From assembly GCA_006384855.1 (NCBI GenBank), contig VCJN01000658.1, forward strand, positions 58,427 through 122,426: a DNA stretch of 64,000 bases, written 5' to 3'. This stretch comes from Tetraselmis striata. Lineage: Eukaryota; Chlorophyta; Chlorodendrophyceae; Chlorodendrales; Chlorodendraceae. This document shows positions 10,305-20,643 of this stretch, one piece after another; the first letter of the stretch is position 1; the number at the start of each line of letters is the position of its first letter. A program made the translations under genes and the position numbers. The notes below the pieces were generated by a model. It did no database searches, had not been told where the DNA came from, and worked only from the letters and a program-made list of their open reading frames with translations.

Positions 10305-11699
10305 ATGTCCCGGCTCCTCGCCACAGCCGGCGCCCGTCTGCTGCCGCCTTCGCGGGCCGCGTTCTGTCGTCAAGCCCTGCTGCGACCCCCCGCGCCGCCT
10401 GCTGCTGCTGCCCGCCGGCTGTGCCCCTCACCTCGGCTCGGCGGCTCGGCTAACCGTTTCTTCCGGCCCTCCTCCGCTATGATGGCCGGGAGCAGCCCCG
10501 CCTCGTGGCCCGAGCTGCCCGCGGCGCCGGCCTCGGTGCACGACTTCTGGTTCAACGGGGCGCCGCAGGAGAACAACCCGTCGCTCTGGTGGGCTGGCGG
10601 GCCGGCGGTGGACGCGGAGGTGAAGGAGCGATTTGGGGCGCTGGTGGGCGCGGCGCTGGCCGGGGAGCTGGGGCCAGAGTGGGAGGCCAGCCCGCGCGCC
10701 ACCGTGGCGAAGGCGCTGCTCTGCGACCAGTTCACCCGCCAGGTACGAGTACGGCGACGACACCGGCGCGCGGCGCCCGAACCTGCACGCACTCGCACTC
10801 GTCCACGGGCAGTCGCTTATCGACCGCACTCCGCGCTGACGGGCGCCACTTGGTGCAGCTGTGTCAGAACACCTACGACAGAGGGGTGCCCGAGGCGGCC
10901 CTGTGCTCACTGCCCTACTCTCTATTGAGAGTGCGGTACCGGAATACCAAGTTGATCACATATTAATCGCTATATGTGGCATGACTTATCATGATATTTC
11001 TTGAGGTAAACCATTCATCAATCTGCTACTCCTATCTACTGGTATTCGCTACGTATACGCAACTTACATCTAATTACTTTAACGACAAGTTAAACTATAA
11101 TCAGCTTAACCGACTTAGTATCTATTGGATCATTTAATTAACATTGGCCATCTTCATATAACAAGTAGGGAGACCAACGAGGGTGTGAGTGTGTCCTTCT
11201 TTGCGCATGTTATCTTCCCCCTCCCCCTCTCCCTTGCGCTCTCCCAAGTCCTCCCGCTTCGCATGCCCGCCTGGCTGAGCGGGTGGCGTGTCGCCGCCCT
11301 CAGATGCACCGCGGCACCGCGTCCGCCTTTGCCGGCGACGCTACCGCGCAGTCACTAGCCACCAGCCTGGCGGCCCGCCCCGAGTGGGTGGCGTCCCTGT
11401 CGCCCTTCGAGCGCACGTTCGGCATCGTGCTTTCCTGCATGCACTCCGAGTCGCTCGAGCTCCACGAGCTGGGCGCCTCGCTGCTGCGCGAGTGGGCGGC
11501 GGAGGACGGCGTCACGGACAGCGCCGCCGAGGCGTACACCGGCACCCTCGGCTTCCTGGTGGAGCACACGGAAGTGGTGCGGCGCTTCGGGCGCTACCCC
11601 TCGCGCAACGCCGCGCTGGGGCGGGCGCCCACGCCGGAGGAGGAGGCCTACCTCAAGACGGAGGCCAAGCCCTGGGAGCTGAGCCAGGCCGCCAAGTGA
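10305..11699 (+). CDS. DUF924-family protein with organelle-type leader (2 exons)
   Basis: Exons are 10305-10742 and 11304-11699, both phase 0, with donor CAG|GTACGA and acceptor CTCAG; the product is about 277 aa. The first 55 or so residues are rich in Arg and Ala and poor in acidic residues, as in a mitochondrial or plastid transit peptide. The mature part begins near VHDFWFNGAPQENNPSLWW, then CDQFTR joined to MHRGTASAFAGD, then FERTFGIVLSCMHSESLELH and a C-terminal FGRYPSRNAALGR. These blocks (FWF…WW, DQF.R…RGT..AF, HSE, RFGR.P.RN) are the pattern of the DUF924 family, an all-helical TPR-like fold of unknown biochemical role common in bacteria and algae. Start chosen because it is the first ATG that supplies the leader. 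Confidence 0.88.
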
Positions 11700-13822
11700 C
11701 GCGCCGCATGACCCGCCGCAGGACATCGCACACAGCTGTGCCGGAGCACCCCGCGCCTGAGCAACTCGCCCGGGCAGGTCGGCAGTGTGTGGTGAATGGG
11801 GTGTGACGGCCTGCCCAGAGTGGCTGCGTTGAGCCGCCAGTCCAAACAGCCCGGCCTACACACCGTCCGCGCCATGCGAGCAACTGAGCGATGGATCATT
11901 TATTAAAGGCAAACATACATATACATATACATATACATACATTATGGTACCCAGGTGCGCATTGTGGTGTACATTGCTGCGGTGCATACACTCTGTCGGG
12001 GGCGGTACCTCCCAGGTCCGCCGGGAGGCCAGGGACAGCCGCAGCGCGGTCCCCGCTGATGAGCGCGCGGGCAGTCAGCGGGGCGGCTTGCGTCGGTGCG
12101 TCCGCTGCATGCGCGCGCGATGCCACGGGAGCCGGCACCCCCCGCGGCATGTGCTTGCGTCGGCGGCCGTGATCGCAGCGAGGGATGAGGGACGGAGCCA
12201 ACTGTTAATAGCTTTCGGTATGGCGCATGCGTGAGGGTGGGATGTTGTTGCAGGCACGGCATACTTTGTTGGAGCAAAGTCGGCCTGCAGACACAACAGA
12301 TCACGCCGATGTGTACAATGGTGGAATGTCGTTACAACTTTGGTCCTGGGCGAGCCAGGCCAGCTGTCTTCCGGCCCGACTGCATGAACCCGCACAGCGT
12401 CGGCTGTGCCCGTAGCGCGCAGCCCTCTGAAGACCAGTGTGTACCGTCCTTCTTCTGTACGGTCCTCCTTCTTCTGTACCGTCCTCCTTCTTCTGAAGAC
12501 CAGTGTGTACCGTCCTTATTCATCACCGCGGATTGGCCGGTTCAAGGGCCAATGCTCGCTGCCCAACTAGATGCAACCGGCGGGTGCCGACGCGGTTACA
12601 ACAACACTGCGGATGACAACCCGCCCTGCTTGCCAGAGGGCACATGTGGACAAAACTATAGCGGATTATCTGTAGGCTGCATCCCGCCGCGCTAGGCGAA
12701 CTGAGGGGCGGAGCCCCTCACAACCTCCCTGCACAAACTGGTGGATGGGTGCATGGGGGCCGGGACCACAGTTGGAGGGGCTTAGCCCACCAGGAATCAC
12801 TATGCTGGCTGCCGGGAGGGCGGGATTAGGGCCTTGGCCTACTTCATAGGGCTAGATGCGACGTGCAATGCCATGTCAAGAATTTTCAGGGGGGCAGCGG
12901 ACTCAGTGGGTTCATGTAAATGTCGGGCTGTAACAGAGCGGTATGGAAGGAGGAGGGGCGGACACGAGGGAGGAAGGCCGGAAGCTGCATCCGTAATCCC
13001 TAGGGTTCCTACATCGGTCAAATAATGCAGGTCTTTCAAGAGATTGGGCGGTGGAGAGCAGCAAGTCAGCAAGGTGTAAGGCAATTTCATTTTCGGGCCG
13101 TAAGACTCCTTGCCTGTGTGGTTGAAAGACCGGCAGGAACGAAGTTGTAAGAAATTTCGAATCATAGGCTGCATGTAAGCCCGATTTTAGGCTCATGATT
13201 TATAAGTGTGAGCCGGCTTATATACATTTTGGACATGCATCGATAGCCCTGTTATCAGGAGTAGGCACATTCCACGAGCCGTGTCCGCCCCACCGGCGTA
13301 GAACGGCGTCAATGCTGTTGTGGCGTGCGGAAGGGCGTGGCCGGGCCCGCAGGATGGTCGTGCCGAGCGGCCAGCTCCCGCTGTCTTAGAACGCAGGCAA
13401 TTTTTTGGAGGAGTGTACGCTTCCAAAAGTAACACGGGTGCCGACCCGACTACAATAAGTTCACAAAATGTAACAATGTGCGATGCCCTTATTGGTCCGA
13501 TTTCAGGCGAGTACATCACGATTTCATTACGAGAATTAAGATCATTCGCTTAAGAGCACCGCATTGCTGACAGCAAAGATGTGGGCTCTTTCAGTCGGGT
13601 CGGCGCCCGAACTCTCACTACTTTGCACCACCTTGGCGAATGCTCCAGGAGTGAGATCCGCTGGCCGGGCGCGGAGCCAAGCAATGCGTTTTATTATAAG
13701 AGCAACGCTGGAGTGAGTTGGCTGCTGTGAAGGGGGAATGGCGCGGCCGCCGCAAGTATGCAAACGGTGCCGCCTCCTGCCCCCAGGAGGTGGGGGGGGG
13801 CGGGGGAGGGGGGCGCGGCCCG
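11700..13822. other. Intergenic stretch with short repeats
   Basis: No supportable gene. It contains an (ATACAT)n-like run at 11918-11942 and a short tandem repeat near 12422-12520 built from TCTGAAGACCAGTGTGTACC and CTTCTTCTGTACCGTCCTC. A G-rich block sits at about 13790-13813. A short segment near 12620-12670 (CCCTGCTTGCCAGAGGGCAC and following) resembles one near 27050-27100, suggesting an old dispersed repeat. Confidence 0.5.
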
Positions 13823-15579
13823 TCAGTCGTCCTCCTCCCGCACGTCGTCCACCTTCCCCGTGACCAGCTTGTTGACCGCCACGCGCAGGATGAGCCAGAA
13901 CCAGTACACGTGCAGCACCACCAGCGTGCACAGCAGCAGCGAAAACGTGTAGTAGGAGGCCTCGTCGCCCAGGTGCTGCAGAGACTCCGTCCTGCCGGGG
14001 TTAGGGTTTCCATTTAGGGGTTTGCGTGACATTACGTAGGGTTTGGAACATTTGAAGTGAAATTGGCAGCCAAAATGAAGTTTAGGGTTTGTGGTGGGGT
14101 ATTAGGGTTCCAAGAGGTCGAGGCGGTATCCAGGGGGTATAAGCTAGGGTTTACTCACACGACATGCTGCACAATGACGACCGGGAAGTAGTAGAGGCGC
14201 AGCACCGCCCACGACAGCATGAAGGCGCCAAAGAGGCCGTCCGCCGCCGCCTCCCGCGCCGCGTACTTGCACAGCTTGGCGCCCTCCAGGAAGACGTCGC
14301 TGATGTCGTGCAGCAGCATGATGACCGAGCCTATCCGCAAGCAGCTGCGCGGGCCAGGCGGGGCCGTGCTGCTCAGTCAATGGTGGGGTGTTTGGCAGCA
14401 GGGTGGACAGGACGGAGGAGAGGAGGGAGAAGAAAGGAGAGAAGAATTAGGGTTTTGGTAGGTCACACAACATGACCTCAGAGCTTACAAGGAGCTTTGG
14501 GATGACATGGCTTGTGGTCACTTTTATGGGGGGGGGACGGGGTGAGAGAGAGAAGATCAGGGTTTAGGCAGGGCATGTACAGAAACCCTACAATGAGCCC
14601 CATTTTGCCCCTGGCCCCCCCCCCGCGCACCTCTTGTGGTAGGAGAACATGATGAGGCTGTTGGTGGCGCAGTGGTGTATGAACATCGCGTAAAAGTCGC
14701 TGCGCCGCGTCTCCCAGCACACCAGCATGAACTGGCTGCTGATGTAGAAGGCCATCTCCAGCCAGTAGTACTGCAGCAGCTCGGGCCTGCAGCAGGGGAG
14801 GCGCGTGCCACTCAGAGGACGGGTGGCTGCGGGGCAAGCCACACGCCAAGGGGGCGCGCAGGTTGGGGGCGCTCACGAGTGCGCCTGGCTGGGGTACGCC
14901 GCCCAGAAGTGCCCGCAGTCATCCAGCCACGGCTCCCGCAGCACGGCCCGCAGGCCCAGCGCCACAAACGAGGAGTACACCACCAGCTGCGGTGGCGGCA
15001 ATGAGGGGGGTGAGAAGAATGGGGCGCTCAGAGCAGCCTGCCGCACCATCCTGTTGACAACACGACATACAGACCCCCCCCCCCCCCCCCCCACACCCCT
15101 TAAGCTCCGAGCCCCGCGGGTGATTGGGGGCGAGTGCTGTGCTGTGCGCCGCACCTTCCAGAAGGACTCGCTAAACTTGCCGAGGCGCAGCTTCACCTTG
15201 TCCGGCAGCTGCGCCCCGGCCCGCGGCCCCACCACCCGCCGCCCCAGCCTCTGCACCCCGGGATGAGCGAGCGCCAGGTCAGCGCTGTCCGCCTCAAAGC
15301 CACACGCTGGGTGGCTGGCTGTCTTGCCAGGGAGGACCGCATGGATTGGCGCGCGGAGCGGGGCGCACCTCAAAGACTAAACACGAGAGGAGGTACCTAA
15401 GGAAGGGATACGCCACGGCCAGCCCTGCAGCAGCGGGAGGAGCACCGACGTGAGGAACCGGGACCCACAGCAAAGGGGGCTTGGGGGGCAAAGGAGGGGG
15501 GCGCACCGAGGATGATGGGCACATCCTGCTCGCTGACAATAGAGGTGGGCAGCTGCCCCGGCAGGCGGAGGCCGGCCAT
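13823..15579 (-). CDS. TLC-domain ceramide synthase, LAG1 type (7 exons)
   Basis: Sphingoid base N-acyltransferase of the ER membrane. Exons in transcript order are 15579-15507, 15424-15369, 15250-15155, 14986-14877, 14786-14631, 14344-14159 and 13991-13823, giving 281 codons with consistent phases. Blocks seen: KFSESFWKLVVYSS (family pattern KF.ES.W+), EPWLDDCGHFW, LLQYYWLEMAFYISSQF, DFYAMFIHHCATNSLIMFSY, then the Lag motif RIGSVIMLLHDISDVFLEGA with its His-Asp pair, and a last hydrophobic helix TFSLLLCTLVVLHVYWFWLI. The C-terminal tail is KLVTGKVDDVREEDD, the usual acidic end. No homeobox is present, as in plant and fungal enzymes. A short N-terminus (281 versus about 300-400 residues in relatives) is the main oddity. 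All introns are GT-AG. Confidence 0.92.
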
Positions 15580-17210
15580 TGGACGCCCGCTGAGGCTCGA
15601 CCCTCAGCGCGTTGCACGCCCGCTGCCGCTGCCCTGGTGCCCCGGAAGCCGAGCCAGAGCCAGGCCGGGGAGGCGGGGTACGTCCAGGCCTGCGGCCTGA
15701 GTCTCAAGTATCCAGTCTCCGCAACGCCGGCCTCCTCTAAGAGGCCGCTCTCCAGCACCGCACCGCTCCGACACACCAGCTGGCCGGGAGTCTGGGAGCC
15801 GAGCTGATGTGGGGGGGCCCACCCGCGCTGGGTGCACTGCGGGCCCGCTGGCGGCGCCGGGATGCGCGGGCGGACCAACGGGACGGCCCAATGCCCCGGG
15901 CCGGTGGCCGCTCCCACGCGCGCCCTATCCTCTCGAGGACGGGAGCAGGGGAAGGCGGGCCCCGCAGGCGCAGCTGAGCTACTGGGCTGCGGCTTGGAAT
16001 GCGTCTGCTTGGGCGGCTAGGCCCTGGGAGCAAGCTGGGGCGCCGCGCGGGTCAGGCAAGGCGCAGGTCGAGGGGAGCGCGCTCGGCTCAGTCGGCCGCC
16101 ATAGAGCGCAGTCCACCGTGCCGAGAGGACACGCTCGTCAGCACCCGCCGCCGGGCCCAACCTGCGCGCCCGGCCCGGAAACCGTCAGAATGTGGCCGTT
16201 TGATACCTTGCCCAGCTGACAATAGTGGGAGTGTCTGCCTGTTGCTGCTGTGGCTGGCTACGGGTATCTGGTTCGCGCGCATCATACATAACGCACGGCA
16301 AGATCCGCCGCGATGTATGACGAGTTGTCGTCGTCTGGCGCCGCCCGCCGGCGGCCGTGAACGCGCTGGCACCCTGGGTAAGCTCTGTGCCCTGCAGTAC
16401 CTGTATTAGTGGTGCTGCAATTCACATAATCACATCACAGCAGGTAGTACTGCAGTGCTGCACGGGCGGAATATCGTATACTTCCTGATAGTTTCCTCGA
16501 GTATTTCGGTATTTCGGCTCGATAAAATAGAAGACCGCCGTCATTTACTCCGCGTGATGCTGATGGATGGAAACGTCGTCGTCGCCCTCAGGAATGTCTT
16601 GCTGCTTGTTCTTGTTGTCGTCCTGTCCGTCCAAAGCGGGTGGAAAAAGTGTCCACCTTCAAGGCCAGCGCTTGCAATGAGTAACGCGAGCGTTATCGTG
16701 TCCCGTGTCAGCTCTGTCGGCTCCGCGGGCGTTTCGTCCGAATTTTCGGCCGGCGTTTCCTTCGTAGGGTCCGCCGCCTTCTTGCCGCCTGCCATCGTAG
16801 CATGCGCCAGTGTTGTGGTGGAAGATTTGTCGTCGAGACCGTCCACTCGTAGAGATGTTCACACCTTGGACACCTACGAGAGGTGTGATCCCGTTGCGCT
16901 AGCTGGCCAGCTGGCGCAAAGGCAGAAGGTCCCTTGTGGGGCGGGTGCGTCATGTAGCAGGGCTGTCCCACGTTGTCGCTAGCGCCGTTGGACGTAGGGA
17001 AGTCCAAGCGGTACGCGTACGAGTAGTACAGGTGGCTAACATTCAAACTACAATCTTGACTGTGCAGTACCTGGGTACATGTGACTGAATAGCCCGATGT
17101 AATCAAGCCCCTACCGCACATGTACAGGGCTATCTACGTAACCATGAATTTTCGAAAAGCACCGACGACCCAATATCGGGCGGGCATATGTTCTAAAATT
17201 TAAAAGACTA
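15580..17210. other. GC-rich upstream region, no supported gene
   Basis: The first 850 bases are very GC-rich and lie 5' of the ceramide synthase; they probably include its promoter. A minus-strand open frame at 16541-16846 contains KKAADPTKETPAENSDETPA and might be a tiny gene, but it has no homologue I know and no supporting context. A GTACCA microsatellite occurs at about 17214-17239. Confidence 0.45.
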
Positions 17211-17228
17211 CCGTACCAGTACCAGTAC

Positions 17229-17645
17229 CAGTACCAGTAGAACTGTCCTTTTGTATAATTCACACCAGTAGCAGTGGCATCTCTGAACCGTGTGCGCATC
17301 ACTCATCCATCCCGCCTCATGCGGGATGCGGGCCGCTTTTAGGCGGCTTGCTGTGTTGATTTTCTAATTCTGGGGAACTGCCCTTTTGTATAATTCACAC
17401 CAGTAGCAGTGGCGTACGAGGTAATCTTTTGCTGAAGCTGCACGGCACGTCCGAGGATCACCCACACAAGCACACGTGCACGCGTGGCCCGGACTCTGAA
17501 CCGTGCGCCCATCACTCATCCATCCCGCCTTATGCGGGATGCGGGCCGCTTTTAGGCGGCTTGCTGTGTTGATTTTCTATTTCTGGGGAACTGCCCTTTT
17601 TGTAATTCACACCAGTAGCAGTGGCGTACGAGGTAATCCTTACAG
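17229..17645. repeat. Tandem repeat array (period about 210 bp) with hairpin
   Basis: The segment CTTTTGTATAATTCACACCA… occurs near 17249, 17388 and, slightly altered, 17597. The segment ATCACTCATCCATCCCGCC… occurs near 17298 and 17511. Each second segment contains the inverted repeat CATCCCGC/GCGGGATG followed by GCCGC…GCGGC, so the array can form two adjacent hairpins per unit. The first unit lacks roughly 70 bases. No coding capacity. Confidence 0.8.
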
Positions 17646-18252
17646 GTACTGCCATATCTACGATATCAATATGCACGTAGCGACCTAACTGGACCCAATC
17701 ATCGAATAAAGTTATGTCAACTCATTAGCGTGCTGCTACTTATTGTGGAATGTGACCCGCAGGGCCCGTCGCCTGAGGCGGGCCTCATCACGTCAATCAA
17801 GGCGGACGGAAATCTGCGCAGAGCAGAACTCGTTAGTAAACACGACGGATGGAAGGCGAGGCACCACGGGGAGTGAAGCGCTGGTGGCGCTAGCCCGAGC
17901 TTGCGAAGCAGTGTTTCACGGAGGGAACATTTCCAAAGTTTTAAGAAGTTGAATTATGAAACTGAAAGTATGTATTATTGCTTCTTCTATTTGTAGTTAG
18001 CTATGTCATGAATACTGGGAATAGTTCCGCACGTATGAAAGACACCGGTAAATATGGACGGAAAGCCTCCCCGGAGCAATCTTCCCCCTCCTCCTTCACA
18101 TGCTGCCACGATGGCAATACCGCCGTAATGATTGCGCTGGCAACACGTGACTCGCAAGCTGCGGTCAGCCGAGAACAGTCCTCCCACGCCTAATACCACC
18201 TCCGGCCTGTCGCACTTCGTGCGGGCAGCCTAGAGGGACGGCCGCAGGCATG
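17646..18252. other. Spacer between hairpin repeats and YR element
   Basis: Mixed-composition DNA; I see no gene. A short GC-rich inverted segment (CCGTCGCCTGAGGCGGG) lies near 17767. Confidence 0.4.
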
Positions 18253-18512
18253 TTTGGTGGTGGCCTGTGGGCCAGAGCCACACCGGTTTTCTGCAGAGAT
18301 GAAGGATGAGGCAACAGAAGCTCAAGACCAAGAATTATTAGAAAAAGATGTAGTTACAATGATTAGTAATTGGTAGTTGGATCCGTGAGGGGACCCAACT
18401 GCCAGCAGACCTGGGGCTGCCCCCAGGGCTGTCTAGAAACGCAGTGCGTTTGTTAGTAACCAGGGGGGGCAGCCCGGGCTGTTCCTCACAACAGCCAGAA
18501 TTTTCAGTATCT
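18253..18512 (+). repeat. Split direct repeat A1
   Basis: Matches 24670-24925 almost base for base, starting TTTGGTGGTGGCCTGTGGGC and ending AGAATTTTCAGTATCT. The main difference is a few extra bases after GGCTGCCCCC in A1. Confidence 0.92.
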
Positions 18513-18589
18513 GTAACCACCAGCGTAACAAGTCACCCTGAAACTGCGCCTCGCCCCTCGACACGAGCCTGCACCATCTGCCCTGCAAC

Positions 18590-20643
18590 ATGGCGTCTGG
18601 CTCGGGTGGCCCCGCAGTCGACGAAGGCCACCAGGGGCCGGCACGAGCCGCCACCGAGACACTCGCCGAATTGTATGAAGAACATGCGCACGACCTGTAC
18701 GCGACCTTCACCCCAGTGCAATGGGCGAGTTGGCTGCACGACACCGCCGACGTCCACCGCACAGACTGGTTCCACCTGGCCAGCCTGGTGCTTCTCTCGC
18801 GGGCACTGTCCCACCGCGATACTATCGCTCGACTGACGGACGCCGACCGCATTGCGTTCTGTGACTACACGGGGCGCATTCTGCGTCTCCTAGAGGACGA
18901 CTCAGCCGCACACTGTATGGCGGCCCAAGTTAACGGCCAGAGGTGCCCGTACCGCAGCGGTAACGGTCTCCCCTACTGCAAGCGCCACAGCAACCACGGA
19001 CTCCCTTTGCTGGCGCACGACGACGACGGTGCCACTGGCCACGGGCACAGCTACGTGTGTTTCGGATGCGGGCAGCCGAGCGACGACCACCCCACCGACA
19101 GCGAGGAAGCCGACGGCGTCTACACGTTCAACTGCACCACTTGTGCCGCCAGCATCGCTGCTGCCTGCGCCGCTGAGGCACTGGGAGCTGACCTCCCGTC
19201 AGACGCCAGAGTGATCTGCGACTGCTGTTCCGGCGTGCGCGACCGATGGGGGTTAATCCTCACCGACGCCGTCACCGAATCAGGCGAGCCGGCTGTCCCG
19301 CAGTACTACCGCCTACCCGTACAACCTGACCTGCTACCCACCACGATCACGGCCAGGTCCACGCGCCGGCTTAACACCCCGCGAGTCGAGCGTGCGCCAG
19401 CGCGTGGTCTCGCGGATGGGATCACCCCCGCGAGGCTACCGCTGGAAACGCCGACAACGAGGACTCCTACACCGGCGCCAGCTACAGCCCGGGCCGCGGC
19501 CCCGCGCCCACGCGCCCCCGCGGCCTACGAGCCCGCGGCCCGGCCTGCTCCGTTCACCCTCACCTCTGCCGACTACAACAAACTGGTCGAAGCTGTTGCG
19601 GCCCTCACCGGCAAAATCGACCAAGTTGTAAAAGAGAACCGAACCCTGCGGGCCCAAGCCCGGGCCGGCGCGCCTCGCGCCGTACCGGCGGCTCCGAAGC
19701 CTCCACCCGAGGCAGCCCCAGGCGACTACATGACGCCCGCGGAGCTGCTTTCGTCCACAGGTGCGACCGCCCACCGCTGGGGCAACACGGCCTGCCGCAC
19801 CTACATTAAATCCTACCAAGGCTCCAAAGACCACCTCGACGCGTGCGGCCGCGCCGTCAGCTCTCCACTGCACTACGCCAACCGGGCGTACGGGCCGCAA
19901 CTCGACCTCCTGGCTGCCAGGCCTACTGACGACAAGGCCCGACAGTGGCACGAGCTCCAGGGCTACCAGCCCCCCGCCAACTCGGCGCAAACCTACCCCG
20001 ACCGCCACCACTTGGAGGCCTACCACGTCAACATGCTCACCTGGCACTGGGAGCTGCTGCACGTTGTCGACTCCCCGCTTTTCGACAAATCCCCCGACGG
20101 CGAGCGGCGCGTGGAGACCATCCTTAGCGTCACTGGCCGCATCCGCTTCATGCATGCCGTGCAAAAGGCCTGCGAGTACGGCGACGGCGGCCCCGCCCTG
20201 AGCTGGCCCTCGGTCTACGCGTACGGTACCACCGCGCGTTCCTGGTCTCTTGCGAGCTGTGCTTGTTCGACCAGTGGTTCCCGCAGCTGCATGCCAAGCA
20301 ACTGGAATTGCTCCACAAGGGGGCAGCGCCGCACCTGCACGACGACCTCCAGCGTCAACTCATCTCCGCTGCGCGCGGCAACCTCAACACCAGCTGGTTG
20401 GACGAGCTCCGCGGCACCATGAGCCGCCCCCATGCACAACACCCGCATGCCCCAAGCCGCAACAATCCGAACCCGGCCCCGTCGGTCCCCAAGGCATGCG
20501 CCTACTGCCTCGGCGACCACAAGACCAGCCAGCACCCGGCGGAGGAACCGATTACCCAACCCTGCCCCAAATGCCGCCACCCCCACGCACTGGTTGGCAA
20601 GCTGGCCACCCCATGCCCCGCGGGTCCCACCGCGGACCAGTGA
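18590..20643 (+). CDS. Gag-like ORF of YR retrotransposon (one frame break)
   Basis: Starts with ATG at 18590 and stays open to about 20225; the protein then continues in another frame (…LVSCELCLFDQWFPQLHAKQ) to a TGA at 20641-20643, so one base is gained or lost near 20220-20230. The N-terminal half has Cys/His clusters (around CPYRSGNGLPYCKRH, VCFGCGQPSDDH, CDCCSG), then a proline/arginine-rich linker with a short coiled-coil-like stretch (ALTGKIDQVVKENRTLRAQA). The C-terminus carries CAYCLGDHKTSQH…CPKCRHPH, a zinc-knuckle-like Cys/His arrangement. This is the position and make-up of a nucleic-acid-binding Gag in this element class. No recognisable conserved Gag domain beyond that. Confidence 0.8.

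Noticed and set aside
16541..16846. Minus-strand ORF with KKAADPTKETPAENSDETPA
   Set aside because: Low-complexity, no family, no splice context, and the opposite strand is equally open; not enough to call a gene.
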